From JBOGVZ01 sp050692985 (GTDB lineage Bacteria > Actinomycetota > UBA4738 > CALAEC01): a stretch of DNA of 64,000 bases. The notes beneath the pieces were generated by a model that saw only the letters and a program-made list of their open reading frames with translations, had not been told where the DNA came from and ran no database searches. The stretch covers positions 156,954 through 220,953 of the forward strand of contig JBOGVZ010000085.1 in the NCBI GenBank assembly GCA_050692985.1, given 5' to 3'. Positions 30,689 to 39,891 of the stretch are shown here, piece after piece (the first letter of the stretch is position 1; every line of letters begins with the position of its first letter). Both the position numbers and the translations under genes were made by a program.

Positions 30689-33600
30689 GTGGGTCGGGGT
30701 GGCGGCACCCGCCGCGGCCTCCAGGCGGCCTCGCACCCACAGGGGCAGGGCAGATCCCTGGTTGGCCGGCTCGGGGTTCAGGTTCAGGGTCCGGGTGGCG
30801 CGGTGGTAGGAGGCCTCCGGCGGAACGGCGGCCTCGTCCACGTCCACCGGCCGCACCCGAACCTGGCCCCGGAACGTCGCCACCTCCTCCACGCCCCGTT
30901 CGCGGCAGGCCACCCGGAGGCGGGCCAGGTCCAGCAGCGTCCGGGCCTCGTCGGGCAACGGGCCGAAGCGGTCCTCGGCCTCGGCGGCCACGGCGTCCAG
31001 CTCCTGGTTCGAGCGGGCCCCGGCGATCCGGCGGTACAGGTCGATCCGCAGCGACTCCTGGCCCAGGTACTCGACGGGGAGAAACGCCCGCAGCGGCAGC
31101 TCGATGCGGATCTCCTTCTCCTCGGGCACGGGCTCGCCCTTCAGCTCGGCGACCTGCTCGCCCAGGATGCGGGCGTACGTGTCGAAGCCCACCGCGGCCA
31201 CGTGGCCGGATTGCTCCGCCCCCAGCAGGTTTCCCGCGCCCCGGATCTCCAGGTCGCGCATGGCCACCTGGAACCCGGAGCCGAGGGCGGTCAGCCGGCT
31301 GATGGCCGCCAGTCGCTCGTGTGCCTCCTCGGTCATGGCCCGCTCCGGCGGGAAGAACAGGTAGGCGAAGGCCCGCTCGGCCGAGCGGCCCACCCGGCCC
31401 CGGAGCTGGTAGAGCTGCGACAGGCCCATGCGGTCTGCCCGGTGCACCACCAGCGTGTTCGCCGTGGGCACGTCGAGGCCCGACTCGATGATCGTGGTGC
31501 ACACCACCACGTCGGACTCGGCGTTCCAGAAGCCCAGCATCACCTTCTCCAGCCTGGACTCCTCCATCTGCCCGTGGGCCACGGCCACTCGGGCCTCCGG
31601 GATCCGCTGGGCGATGCGCCCGGCCACCCGGTCGATGGTGCGGGTGTCGTTGTGCACCCAGAACGCCTGCCCGCCCCGGCGCAGCTCGCGGCGAACCGCA
31701 CCCAGGGCGACCTCGTCGTCGAACGGCCCCACGTAGGTCAGCACGGGCTGGCGGTCCTCCGGTGGGGTGTCCACCACCGAGAGGTCCCGCACCCCGGCCA
31801 GGGCCATCTCCAGCGTCCGAGGGATCGGGGTGGCGGTCATCGTCAGCACGTCCACGCTGACCCGGAGCTGCTTGATGCGCTCCTTGTGGGCCACGCCGAA
31901 CCGCTGCTCCTCATCGACGACCAGCAGCCCCAGGTCCTTGAACCCGACGTCGCGGGACAGGAGCCGGTGGGTGCCGATCACCACGTCCACCGTTCCCTCG
32001 GCCACCTCTCGCAGGACCCGGCGCTGCTCTGCCGGGGACAAGAACCGCGACAGCATCTCGACCCGGACGGGGAACGGGGCGAACCGCTCGGAGAACGTGA
32101 CGTGGTGCTGTTCGGCCAGCAGCGTGGTGGGCACCAGCACCGCCGCCTGCTTGCCGTCCATGACCGCCTTGAACGCCGCTCGAACCGCGATCTCGGTCTT
32201 GCCGTAGCCGACGTCACCGCAGATCAGCCGGTCCATCGGCTTGGGCGCCTCCATGTCCCGCTTGACCTCGGTGGCCGTGGCCAGCTGGTCCGGCGTCTCC
32301 TGGTAGGGGAAAGCGTCCTCGAGCTCTCGCTGCCACGGGGCGTCCGGGCCGAAGGCGTGGCCCCGAGCGGCCATCCGGGCCGTGTACAGCCGCACCAGCT
32401 CTCCGGCCATGTCGCGGACGGCCTTGCGGACCCTGGCCGTGGCCTTCGGCCAGTCGCTCGATCCCAGGCGGTGCAGGCGGGGCTGGTCTCCCCCGATGTA
32501 CTTCTCGACCACGTCCACCTGGTCGGCCGGCACGTACAGGCGGTCCCCGGCCGCGTACTCGAGCAGGAGGTAGTCCCGCTCGGAACCGGCCACGGCCCGC
32601 CGGGCCATGCCCACGTACCGGCCCACCCCGTGGACCCGGTGCACGGCGAAGTCGCCTGGCGAGAGCTCCTGGGCGAAGGCCCCCGCGGTGCGGCCGGTGA
32701 CCCGGGGCGCCTCGTGGGCCCGGCGGCGCCGCCCGAACAGGTCGTCCTCGCCGACCACGGCCAGGCGGCCGGTGGGGAACACGAAGCCCTCCAGCAGGCC
32801 CGACACGGTGGCCGGCCCATCCGGCGACGGTGGGAGCCCGGCCTTCTCCAGGACCTCCACGGCTCGCTCCAGGCTCCCCCGGGCCGCGGCGGTCACCCCC
32901 ACCGAGTGGCCGGCGACGGCCAGCGCGGCCGCCCTGGAGGCCACGTCCTCCGGCCGTCCGGCAACGCCGCCCCAGGCCTGGATGTCGAGGTCCACGCCCT
33001 CGGCGAACTCGGTGAGGTCCAGCCGGGGCCGGTCCCCGAGCGCCTCGTCCACCGGCACCATGGCGGGAAGGCCCTCCACCACCCCGGCCAGGGCCTCGGC
33101 CTCGGCCACCGCCGAGTCGGCCCGGTCCACGCTGCGCCGGGCCTGGGAGATCGCCACCCACCCCTCCTCGGGGAGGTCGGCCAGCACCGGCATGTCGGCC
33201 CACAGCAGCGGGGCCACCCGCTCCATGCCCTCGAACACCAGCCCCTCCGACAGCCGCTCCAGGGCGTCGCGGAGGGCCCCCTTGTGCCGGGGCAGCTCGT
33301 CGGCCGCTCGCTCACGGACGGCGGCGGTCGGCAGCAGCTCGCGCACCGGGAACACCTCGATCCGGTCCAGGGCCCGGGTGGAGGTCTGAGTGCTCGGCGA
33401 GAACTCCCGGAGGCGCTCGACCTCGTCGCCGAAGAAGTCCACGCGCACCGGGCGCGGAGCGGTGCCGGGGAACACATCCACGATCCCGCCGCGCACGGCG
33501 AACTCGCCCCGGTGCATCACCAGGTCAGCCCGGGTGTACCCGGCGGCCGCCAGCGACTCGGCCAGCACGTCGGGGGCGACCTCGCGCCCGGTCTGGAGGA

Positions 33601-34006
33601 GGAGCGGATCGTCCTGTCCCAGGCCGGGGACCAGCCGCTGGAGCGCGGCCACCACCGGGGCCACCAAGACGAAGGGACCGGTGGCCCGGCGGGCCAGGTG
33701 CGCGGCCCGGGCCCGTCGCCCGGAGATCTCGGCCGTGGGGCTGATGCCCTCCACCGGCAGCGCCTCCCAGGCTGGGAACAGGACCACCCGGCCGGAGCCG
33801 AGGAAGGCCTCCGCGCCGCCGGCCAGCCGCTCCGCCTCCCGGGGGCCGGGGGCCAGCAGCAGGACGGGGGCGTCGGTGGCCCGGGCCAGGCCCGCGGCCA
33901 CGTAGGCGTGACCGGCCGGGTCGGCCCGCCCCACCCGGGGCCCCGACGCGGCCAGGAGCCCCTGGAAGGGGTCGCTCCTGATCAGCGGTTCGAGCAGCTT
34001 CTCCAT
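30686..34006 (-). CDS. mfd: Transcription-repair coupling factor Mfd
   Basis: A 1106-residue DNA translocase that removes stalled RNA polymerase and recruits UvrA. The UvrB-like N-terminal part carries FPAWEALPVEGISPTAEISG and GGIVDVFPGTAPRPVRVDFF. The RNA-polymerase-interacting domain has GDFAVHRVHGVGRYVGM and YLLLEYAAGDRLYVPADQ. Helicase motifs follow: Walker A CGDVGYGKTEIAVRAA, VVDEEQRFGV, MTATPIPRTLEMA, and QLRGRVGRS. The C-terminal TRCF domain is complete. The ATG at 34006 was chosen because it starts the conserved MEKLLEPL; upstream sequence in frame is non-coding. Confidence 0.97.
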   Translation of the reverse strand: MEKLLEPLIRSDPFQGLLAASGPRVGRADPAGHAYVAAGLARATDAPVLLLAPGPREAERLAGGAEAFLGSGRVVLFPAWEALPVEGISPTAEISGRRARAAHLARRATGPFVLVAPVVAALQRLVPGLGQDDPLLLQTGREVAPDVLAESLAAAGYTRADLVMHRGEFAVRGGIVDVFPGTAPRPVRVDFFGDEVERLREFSPSTQTSTRALDRIEVFPVRELLPTAAVRERAADELPRHKGALRDALERLSEGLVFEGMERVAPLLWADMPVLADLPEEGWVAISQARRSVDRADSAVAEAEALAGVVEGLPAMVPVDEALGDRPRLDLTEFAEGVDLDIQAWGGVAGRPEDVASRAAALAVAGHSVGVTAAARGSLERAVEVLEKAGLPPSPDGPATVSGLLEGFVFPTGRLAVVGEDDLFGRRRRAHEAPRVTGRTAGAFAQELSPGDFAVHRVHGVGRYVGMARRAVAGSERDYLLLEYAAGDRLYVPADQVDVVEKYIGGDQPRLHRLGSSDWPKATARVRKAVRDMAGELVRLYTARMAARGHAFGPDAPWQRELEDAFPYQETPDQLATATEVKRDMEAPKPMDRLICGDVGYGKTEIAVRAAFKAVMDGKQAAVLVPTTLLAEQHHVTFSERFAPFPVRVEMLSRFLSPAEQRRVLREVAEGTVDVVIGTHRLLSRDVGFKDLGLLVVDEEQRFGVAHKERIKQLRVSVDVLTMTATPIPRTLEMALAGVRDLSVVDTPPEDRQPVLTYVGPFDDEVALGAVRRELRRGGQAFWVHNDTRTIDRVAGRIAQRIPEARVAVAHGQMEESRLEKVMLGFWNAESDVVVCTTIIESGLDVPTANTLVVHRADRMGLSQLYQLRGRVGRSAERAFAYLFFPPERAMTEEAHERLAAISRLTALGSGFQVAMRDLEIRGAGNLLGAEQSGHVAAVGFDTYARILGEQVAELKGEPVPEEKEIRIELPLRAFLPVEYLGQESLRIDLYRRIAGARSNQELDAVAAEAEDRFGPLPDEARTLLDLARLRVACRERGVEEVATFRGQVRVRPVDVDEAAVPPEASYHRATRTLNLNPEPANQGSALPLWVRGRLEAAAGAATPTH

Positions 34007-34099
34007 GTGAACAGCACGAAGAGGCCTCGGTCCCCAGACCAGGCCCCTGACCAGCGGTTTTGGCGTTCCGCGGGCCGCCCGGTGCGACCCGCGAGATCG

Positions 34100-34105
34100 A
34101 TTGTA
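34100..34105 (-). promoter_or_regulatory. Probable -10 element of mfd
   Basis: TACAAT on the minus strand about 94 bases upstream of the mfd ATG. The 182-base gap between mfd and the propeller gene holds no ORF that I can support. Confidence 0.4.
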
Positions 34106-34188
34106 CGGGCTCTCCGCCCCTACGGCCTCACGTCCCCGGTCACCAGGCACAGGGTCCCGAACAGCCGGGCCTGCTGGTCCTGGAGCGT

Positions 34189-35421
34189 TTAGGCGTCTGG
34201 CCCCTGGTGGAGGGCGATGCGGGTCAGCTGCTGCTGGTAGTCGACCACCCAGATCGAGTCGTCGGTGACCGCCATGGCGATCGGAGTGGCGCCTTCGGGC
34301 AGCTCGACCGAGACGTCGATCTCCCCGGTGTCCGGGACGAAGCGTGACACGGTGAGGTCGCCGTGATCCCTGGCGATGAACCACAGGCCCCCGGCCCCGA
34401 CCGCCACGTTGGCACCGGAGCCGCTGGAGACGTTCTCACCGATCCCGCCGGACACCGGGTCCTCGCCTGCGGGAACGGGCTCGGCGGCGATGGCAGCCGT
34501 GGCGGTGTCGATCCGCACGAACCCATCGTTGGTGAGCGCGTAGATGTCGTCTTCGAAGACCGAGAACTTGGCCGGGCTGCCGCCGAAGTCGATCCGGTCG
34601 GTGATCTCGTTCGTGGCCGGGTCGATCCGGGCCAGGACGCTTCCGCCGACAGCCCCGCCCCCGGTGATGCGCTCCTGGACCCAGGCGGCGCCACCTGCAA
34701 GGAGCACGTTTCGCGCGTACCGGGTCGCCAGGGGGACGCGGGCCACGACGTCGCGGGTGGCGGGGTCGATCCGGACGAGCTCCGTCACGAGCTCCGTCTC
34801 GTTTCCGGCGAACACCGACGCCCAGATCCCTTCCTCGTCGACCTCGACGTCGGCGACATGGTCACCACCGACGGGGATCGTCTCCACGGCCTCGTTGAGG
34901 AGGGGGTCGACCCGGACGAGGGAGGCCCGAGGGCCCGTCGGACCCTCGACGGCGCCTCCGATCCAGATGCTGTCGTCGCCCACGGCCAGCCCTTCTCCCC
35001 CCGACTCCCAGCCGGGGACGGTCTCGACCGGGATGCGGGCGACCTCTCCACCCGTCTCCGGGTCGAGCCGGAGCAGGGACCCGCCGAACGTCCCATCATT
35101 CGCCGACTCCGTCACCCACAGGCTGCCGAACGCCGTGACGGCGGCGTTCGTCCAGCCGGTGGAGATCGACTGGGCCACACGAGGATCCACCGGGGCAGGC
35201 GCGGTGGTGGCCGGCCGAGGTGGCGCCTCTCGCCCCCCGAAGGCGCGAACGAGGACGGCGAAGCCTCCGGCGGCCAGGGCCAGGGCCACGGCGGCCGCGA
35301 CGTAGCGGGCGGCGCGGCTCGGAGGCGGGGCGGCCCGCGGCTCACGGTGGACGATGTCGTCCCACAGGTCGGGCGAGGCGGTGTTCTTCAGCGCGCGGAA
35401 CCGGTCATCGATCATCGTCAT
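34189..35421 (-). CDS. Membrane-anchored beta-propeller sensor paired with ECF sigma factor
   Basis: A 410-residue bitopic protein. A short cytoplasmic stub (residues 1-37, with ASPDLWDDIVHREP) precedes one membrane helix (about 39-58) ending LVRAFGGRE. The extracellular part (about 75-410) is a six- or seven-bladed YVTN/NHL-like propeller (for example GSLWVTESANDG, DDSIWIGGA, GGLWFIARDHG, DSIWVVDYQQQ). Its start overlaps the ECF sigma factor stop by 17 bases, so it is most likely the cognate anti-sigma or signal receiver. The stub and stalk resemble those of the protein at 59018-59833, but the external domain is entirely different. Confidence 0.82.
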   Translation of the reverse strand: MTMIDDRFRALKNTASPDLWDDIVHREPRAAPPPSRAARYVAAAVALALAAGGFAVLVRAFGGREAPPRPATTAPAPVDPRVAQSISTGWTNAAVTAFGSLWVTESANDGTFGGSLLRLDPETGGEVARIPVETVPGWESGGEGLAVGDDSIWIGGAVEGPTGPRASLVRVDPLLNEAVETIPVGGDHVADVEVDEEGIWASVFAGNETELVTELVRIDPATRDVVARVPLATRYARNVLLAGGAAWVQERITGGGAVGGSVLARIDPATNEITDRIDFGGSPAKFSVFEDDIYALTNDGFVRIDTATAAIAAEPVPAGEDPVSGGIGENVSSGSGANVAVGAGGLWFIARDHGDLTVSRFVPDTGEIDVSVELPEGATPIAMAVTDDSIWVVDYQQQLTRIALHQGPDA

Positions 35422-35911
35422 CCTCCAGGAGCGCTCGGAGCCGCCGGCGGCCCCGGGTCAGGTGCACCCGGACCGCGGATGCGGTGGTTCCCAGGATCCG
35501 GGCCACCTCCCCCACCGGGTAGTCGGCGGCGTGGTGCAGGACCACCGCGGCCCGCTGCCTGGGCGAGAGCCGGGCCAGGGCCCGGACCAGCTCGAGGGCG
35601 GGGTCCTCCATCACGTAGCCGGTATCCGTCGCGGCCCGTCCCGGGCGGGATCGTTCACCGAGCTCGCGGCGGGCCACGATGAACGCCGTCCGCCACACCC
35701 ACCGCTCCGGCGAGCGGATCGCCTGTCCCCGCCGGAGCGCCTGGGCGAACGCCTCGGCCAGGGCGTCGCTGGCCACCTCGGGATCACCCGAGTACGCCAG
35801 CAGGGCCCGCCACATCTTCGGGCCGTGGTCGCGGTAGAGGCGCTCGATCTCCCCGGCGCGGGTCGCGGTCAACACGCCTATAGGACGTCTGGGAGGCACA
35901 AAGGCGAACAC
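35405..35911 (-). CDS. ECF-type RNA polymerase sigma factor (copy A)
   Basis: Up to 168 residues with sigma region 2 (about 20-85; ERLYRDHGPKMWRALLAYSG, DALAEAFAQAL, WVWRTAFIVARREL) and region 4 (about 108-160; LSPRQRAAVVLHHAADYP and VARILGTTASAVRVHLTRGR). Region 3 is absent, as in ECF sigma factors. GTG codons at 35911 and 35875 are possible starts; the second matches the N-terminus of the paralogue at 59830-60318. It is coupled to the propeller sensor gene by a 17-base overlap and probably autoregulates that pair. Confidence 0.88.
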   Translation of the reverse strand: MFAFVPPRRPIGVLTATRAGEIERLYRDHGPKMWRALLAYSGDPEVASDALAEAFAQALRRGQAIRSPERWVWRTAFIVARRELGERSRPGRAATDTGYVMEDPALELVRALARLSPRQRAAVVLHHAADYPVGEVARILGTTASAVRVHLTRGRRRLRALLEDDDDR

Positions 35912-35945
35912 CCGCAGCGCGGAATGTTCGCGTGTGTCGAGGCCG

Positions 35946-36524
35946 TTAGGCGCGGCCGGCGCGGTTGTGGCGGTCCTGGGCCCGCTCCAGCCCGTCGGAG
36001 ACCAGGGTGAGCACGGCGTCGGCGGCCTCCTGGGCCAGCACCTCGGCCTCCTCCCGCTCGGCCTCGAACGGCCGCAGCACGTAGTCGGCGGGTTCCTGGC
36101 GACCGGGGGGTCGCCCCACGCCCAGGCGCACGCGGTGGAACTCCCGCGTCCCCAGGGCCTGGACCAGGGAGTCGAGGCCCCGGTGCCCGGCCGTGCTGCC
36201 TCCCAGCTTCAGCTTGAGCGACCCGAAGGCCAGGTCGATCTCGTCGTGGCAGGCCACGATCCGCTTCGGCTCGATGCGCCTGCGCCTGGCGAACGAGGCC
36301 ACCGGCGGCCCGCACACGTTCATGAACGTCATGGGGCGGGCCAGCCACAGCCTGACGTCCCCGGAGCGTGCCTCGGCCGCCTGGACCGGCAGGAACCTGA
36401 CCTTGCGCAAACGGACGCCCAGGCCCTCGGCCAGGCGTTCCACCACCCGGGCGCCGATGTTGTGGCGGGTGGCCTCGTGCCGCTCCCCGGGGTTGCCCAG
36501 CCCGACGACGAGCCAGGGGGTCAT
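35946..36524 (-). CDS. pth: Peptidyl-tRNA hydrolase
   Basis: A 192-residue enzyme that releases tRNA from prematurely dropped peptidyl-tRNA. The N-terminal VVGLGNPGERHEATRHNIG contains the active-site asparagine and histidine; PMTFMNVCGPP, the catalytic aspartate in ACHDEIDLAFG, KLKLGGSTAGHRGLDSLV and FHRVRLGVGRP complete the family pattern. It follows rplY by 15 bases in the usual actinobacterial order and probably shares its transcript. Confidence 0.96.
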   Translation of the reverse strand: MTPWLVVGLGNPGERHEATRHNIGARVVERLAEGLGVRLRKVRFLPVQAAEARSGDVRLWLARPMTFMNVCGPPVASFARRRRIEPKRIVACHDEIDLAFGSLKLKLGGSTAGHRGLDSLVQALGTREFHRVRLGVGRPPGRQEPADYVLRPFEAEREEAEVLAQEAADAVLTLVSDGLERAQDRHNRAGRA

Positions 36525-36539
36525 GGGCGCGAGGGCCGG

Positions 36540-37238
36540 CTAGCCCTCGCCGCCGCCACCCTCCTCGGAGGCGGGAGCCTCCTCGGTGGGGGCCTCGCCC
36601 TCGGCGCCCTCCGGAGCCTCCACGCCCTCGGGCAGCTCCTCGCCCTCGGGCAGCTCCTCCTCCGGGACCTCCTCCTCTAGCTTGAGGACCGGCGGCGGGA
36701 CCACCGACACGAGGGTCTCTTCCAGGGGCGTGAGGATCGTGACGTGGCCGGGGACCCGGAGGTCGGACACGTGCAGCGCGTCCCCGATGGCCAGGTTCGT
36801 GATGTCGGCCTCCAGGGACTCGGGCACCTGGGTGGGGAGGCACTCGACCCGGAGCTCCCACAGGTGGTGCTCGACCACGCCACCCTCCTTGACGCCCACC
36901 GACTCCCCGGTGAGGTGGATGGGCACGTCGACCTGGATGGCCACGTCTCGGCGGATGCGGAGGAAGTCCACGTGCATCAGCGTCCCCCGGACGATGTCGC
37001 GCTGGACCTCTCGGGGCATCGTCAGGTAGTTCTCGCTGTCGAGCTGAAGGTTGATGAGGACGTTCGTCCCCGCGTCCGTGTGGAGGGCGTGCCACAGTTC
37101 ACGTTCGTTGACCGAGAGCCGCTGGGGCTCGAGGTCGGGGCCGTAGAGGACCGCCGGCACACGGCCCACGGCCCGGATCTTGCGAGCGGCTCCCTTCCCG
37201 GTCTGGTCCCGCGGGTCTGCCTTCAGCTTGACTTCCAT
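36540..37238 (-). CDS. rplY: Ribosomal protein L25/Ctc (TL5 type)
   Basis: A 232-residue 5S-rRNA-binding protein. The L25 domain (residues 1-90) has KGAARKIRAVGRVPAVLYGP and NVLINLQLDSENYLTMPREV; the C-terminal TL5 beta domain (about 95-190) has VDVPIHLTGESVGVKEGGVV and ITNLAIGDALHVSDL. A long acidic Glu/Pro/Gly tail (about 190-232) is typical of actinobacterial Ctc proteins. A GGGAGG ribosome site and a TACAAT promoter precede the ATG. It is first in an rplY-pth unit. Confidence 0.95.
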   Translation of the reverse strand: MEVKLKADPRDQTGKGAARKIRAVGRVPAVLYGPDLEPQRLSVNERELWHALHTDAGTNVLINLQLDSENYLTMPREVQRDIVRGTLMHVDFLRIRRDVAIQVDVPIHLTGESVGVKEGGVVEHHLWELRVECLPTQVPESLEADITNLAIGDALHVSDLRVPGHVTILTPLEETLVSVVPPPVLKLEEEVPEEELPEGEELPEGVEAPEGAEGEAPTEEAPASEEGGGGEG

Positions 37239-37261
37239 CCGTACCTCCCGATCGGCCCTTC

Positions 37262-37267
37262 ATTGTA
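37262..37267 (-). promoter_or_regulatory. -10 element of rplY-pth
   Basis: TACAAT on the minus strand, 23 bases before the rplY ATG, leaving a short leader that contains the GGGAGG ribosome site. No clear -35 hexamer. Confidence 0.5.
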
Positions 37268-37286
37268 GCCACCGCGGCCACCGTCC

Positions 37287-37349
37287 GACGGGGCCGGCCG
37301 GAGGTTCCGTGAGGGCCGGGCCGGATGGCCCTGCCGGCCGGCTCCCGTC
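37287..37349 (-). terminator. Large GC-rich nested hairpin downstream of prs
   Basis: Left arm 37287-37301 (GACGGGGCCGGCCGG) pairs with right arm 37334-37349 (CCGGCCGGCTCCCGTC) with one bulge; a second inverted repeat AGGGCC/GGCCCT (37312-37317 and 37327-37332) nests inside. It lies between the prs stop and the rplY promoter. There is no U-tract, which is common in actinobacterial terminators. Confidence 0.5.
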
Positions 37350-37450
37350 CCCGCGACCATCTTGGGGCGACGCTGCCAAGTCGGTGACGGCCACGTTCAA
37401 CCGCGGGTAGCTGCGACCGAGGTGAGGGGCCGCCCCCCGGGGCGCTCTTC

Positions 37451-38443
37451 CTAGGGCTGGTTCTCGCCCTGGAAGATCTCGGAGACGGACTCGTCCTCGA
37501 ACACGGCCTGGATCGCCGAGGCCACGATCGGCGCGATCGACACCACGGTGACCTTGTCGATGCGCTTCTCCTCGGGGAGAGGCAGGGTGTTCGTCACCAC
37601 GAGCTGCTTGATCGGCGACTCCTCCAGCCGCTGGATGGCCTTGCCGGAAAGCACCGGGTGGGTGGCCGCCGCGTACACCGCCGAGGCCCCTTCGCGCTCC
37701 AGGGCCTTGGCCCCCTCGACCATGGTCCCCGCGGTGTCCACGATGTCGTCCACCAGCACGGCGCTGCGGCCGCCCACCTCGCCGACCACCGCGCTGGTCT
37801 CGACCTTGTGGGCCTCGTAGCGCGAACGGCGCTTCTCGATGATGGCCAGGTCCGCGTGCAGGTGCTGGGCCAGGCGCTCGGCGGTCTTGACCCGCCCGGC
37901 GTCGGGAGACACCACCACGAGCTCGTCGCCCTCCAGTCCGAGCTCGTCGGAGATGAAGTCCGACAGCAGGGGGAGCGCCGTCAGGTGGTCCACGGGGAAG
38001 TCGAAGAACCCCTGGATCTGGCCGCTGTGGAGGTCCACCGATACCACCCGGTCGGCCCCGGCCACCGTGAGGATGTCCGCCACCAGCTTGGCGGAGATCG
38101 GCTCCCGGGCCAGGGACTTCTTGTCCTGCCGCGAGTAGCCGTAGTACGGGATGACCGCGGTGATCCGCTTGGCCGAAGCCCGCTTGAGCGCGTCGATGAC
38201 GATGGCCTGCTCCATGATCGACTCGTTGACGGGGTCGGCGTGCGTCTGGATCACGAACACGTCCGCCCCTCGCACGCTCACCTCCGACCGGACGTAGATC
38301 TCGCCGCTGGCGAACCGCGAGATGTGGTCCTCGCACAGGTTCACGCCCAGGGCCCCGGCGATCTCCTCGGCCAGATCCGGGTGGGCGGTCCCCGAGAACA
38401 GCATCATCCGCTTCTTGGTGACGATCTCCCGCGACTCGACCAC
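37451..38443 (-). CDS. prs: Ribose-phosphate pyrophosphokinase
   Basis: A 330-residue enzyme making PRPP from ribose 5-phosphate and ATP for nucleotide, histidine and tryptophan synthesis. Signatures are FASGEIYVRSEVSVRGADVF, the ATP-binding YYGYSRQDKKSLAREPISAK, VDLHSGQIQGFFDFPVDHL, the catalytic VSPDAGRVKTAERLA and flexible-loop region, and the PRPP-binding VLVDDIVDTAGTMVEGA. It lies ten bases after glmU, the conserved glmU-prs order, and is followed by a strong hairpin. Confidence 0.97.
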   Translation of the reverse strand: MVESREIVTKKRMMLFSGTAHPDLAEEIAGALGVNLCEDHISRFASGEIYVRSEVSVRGADVFVIQTHADPVNESIMEQAIVIDALKRASAKRITAVIPYYGYSRQDKKSLAREPISAKLVADILTVAGADRVVSVDLHSGQIQGFFDFPVDHLTALPLLSDFISDELGLEGDELVVVSPDAGRVKTAERLAQHLHADLAIIEKRRSRYEAHKVETSAVVGEVGGRSAVLVDDIVDTAGTMVEGAKALEREGASAVYAAATHPVLSGKAIQRLEESPIKQLVVTNTLPLPEEKRIDKVTVVSIAPIVASAIQAVFEDESVSEIFQGENQP

Positions 38444-38453
38444 GCCCTCCCCT

Positions 38454-39869
38454 TCAGCCCTTCCGCCGCTTCCGGGCCTTCGCCCGCCGCTCGTCGTACC
38501 CCCGCACGACCTTCTGATCCGCCCGCTCGACCCCCAGGGCGCCTTCCGGCACGTCCCGGGTGATCGTCGACCCGGCTCCCGTCCATGCGCGCTTCCCGAC
38601 CCTGACCGGTGCTACGAGCATCGTATCCGAGCCGACGCGGGCTCCCTGGCCGATCGTCGTCCGGTGCTTGTCGTACCCGTCGTAGTTTACGGTCACCGTC
38701 CCGGCTCCGATGTTCGCTTCGTCGCCGATCGAGGCGTCCCCCACGTAGGAGAGGTGGGGCACCTTGGTCCCCCTGCCGATCCGGGACTTCTTGATCTCCA
38801 CGAACGTGCCGGCCTTGGCCCCCTCCTCCAGGACGGTGCCCGGCCGGATGCTGGCGTACGGCCCGACCGAGACCCGGGGGCCGACGCGCGACTCCCGCAC
38901 CACCGAGAACTGCACCTCGGCATCCCTGCCGACCGTGGAGTCCACCACCCGGGTCCCGGGGCCCACCCGGGCACCCTCGCCGATCCGGGTGCGGCCCTCC
39001 AGGTAGGTCTGGGGAAGCAGGATCGCATCGCGTGCGATCCGCACGTCGACGTCGATGTACGTGGTGTCGGGGTCGATGAACGTCACCCCCTTGGCCATGT
39101 GGCCCTCGTTGATCCGGCGGCGCATCACCGCCGCGGCCCGGGCCAGGTCCGCGCGGTTGTTGACGCCGACGGTCCGGCCGTTGTCCACGGTATGGACCAC
39201 CACCCGCTCGCCCTTGTCGCGCAGGACCGAGAGCACGTCGTGGAGGTAGTACTCCCGCTGACGGTTGTCCCGCGCCACCAGGGGCAGGGCCCGGAACAGG
39301 TCCTCCCGGCGGAACACGTAGATGCCCATCGAGACCTCCTCGATGGCCCGCTCCGCCGGCGTGGCGTCGGCCCCCTCCACGATCCGCACGAACTCGTCGC
39401 CCTCCCGGACCACATGGCCGAATCGCCCGGGGTCGTCAACGGAGGTGCTCTGCAGGGTCGCCGCGGCACGGCGCCGCCTATGGGTCCCCACCAGGCGGCG
39501 AAGGGCGCCGCCGGTGATGAGCGGCTCGTCACCGTTGACCACCAGGACGTCGTCGGCTCCGGCCACGGCGTCTTCGGCGACCATCACCGCGTGCCCGGTC
39601 CCCAGGGGCTGGCCCTGGTCGACGAACACGACCGGGAACCGCAGCTTCCACGAGGCCAGGGCCTCCTCCACCTCGCCCCGCCCGTGGTTCACCACCACCA
39701 CGATGGAATCGGGACGAGCCCCCCTGACCGCGTGCAGGACGTGCCACAGGACGGGCCGGCCGCACAGGGGATGGAGCACCTTGGGCAGCCGTGATTTCAG
39801 CCGCTTGCCCTTTCCGGCGGCCATGACGACGGCGACGAGGTTTCGGGGAGTCTTCCTTGGCAACGGCAC
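38454..39869 (-). CDS. glmU: Bifunctional UDP-GlcNAc pyrophosphorylase / GlcN-1-P acetyltransferase GlmU
   Basis: A 471-residue enzyme that makes UDP-N-acetylglucosamine for peptidoglycan. The N-terminal pyrophosphorylase has VVMAAGKGKRLKSRLPKVLH, GQPLGTGHAVM, VVNGDEPLI and VNNRADLA. The C-terminal left-handed beta-helix acetyltransferase has hexapeptide repeats and the active-site region VGDASIGDEANIGAGTVTVN with YDKHRTTIG. The GTG start at 39869 follows a good -35/-10 promoter. It is first in the glmU-prs unit. Confidence 0.97.
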   Translation of the reverse strand: MPLPRKTPRNLVAVVMAAGKGKRLKSRLPKVLHPLCGRPVLWHVLHAVRGARPDSIVVVVNHGRGEVEEALASWKLRFPVVFVDQGQPLGTGHAVMVAEDAVAGADDVLVVNGDEPLITGGALRRLVGTHRRRRAAATLQSTSVDDPGRFGHVVREGDEFVRIVEGADATPAERAIEEVSMGIYVFRREDLFRALPLVARDNRQREYYLHDVLSVLRDKGERVVVHTVDNGRTVGVNNRADLARAAAVMRRRINEGHMAKGVTFIDPDTTYIDVDVRIARDAILLPQTYLEGRTRIGEGARVGPGTRVVDSTVGRDAEVQFSVVRESRVGPRVSVGPYASIRPGTVLEEGAKAGTFVEIKKSRIGRGTKVPHLSYVGDASIGDEANIGAGTVTVNYDGYDKHRTTIGQGARVGSDTMLVAPVRVGKRAWTGAGSTITRDVPEGALGVERADQKVVRGYDERRAKARKRRKG

Positions 39870-39891
39870 GCGCCCTGGTCGAGGCGCCACC

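Noticed and set aside
29645..34192. 1515-codon open frame on the plus strand opposite mfd and the parvulin gene
   Set aside because: It is antisense to well-conserved genes; absence of stops follows from high GC, and its composition is low-complexity Arg/Pro/His-rich.
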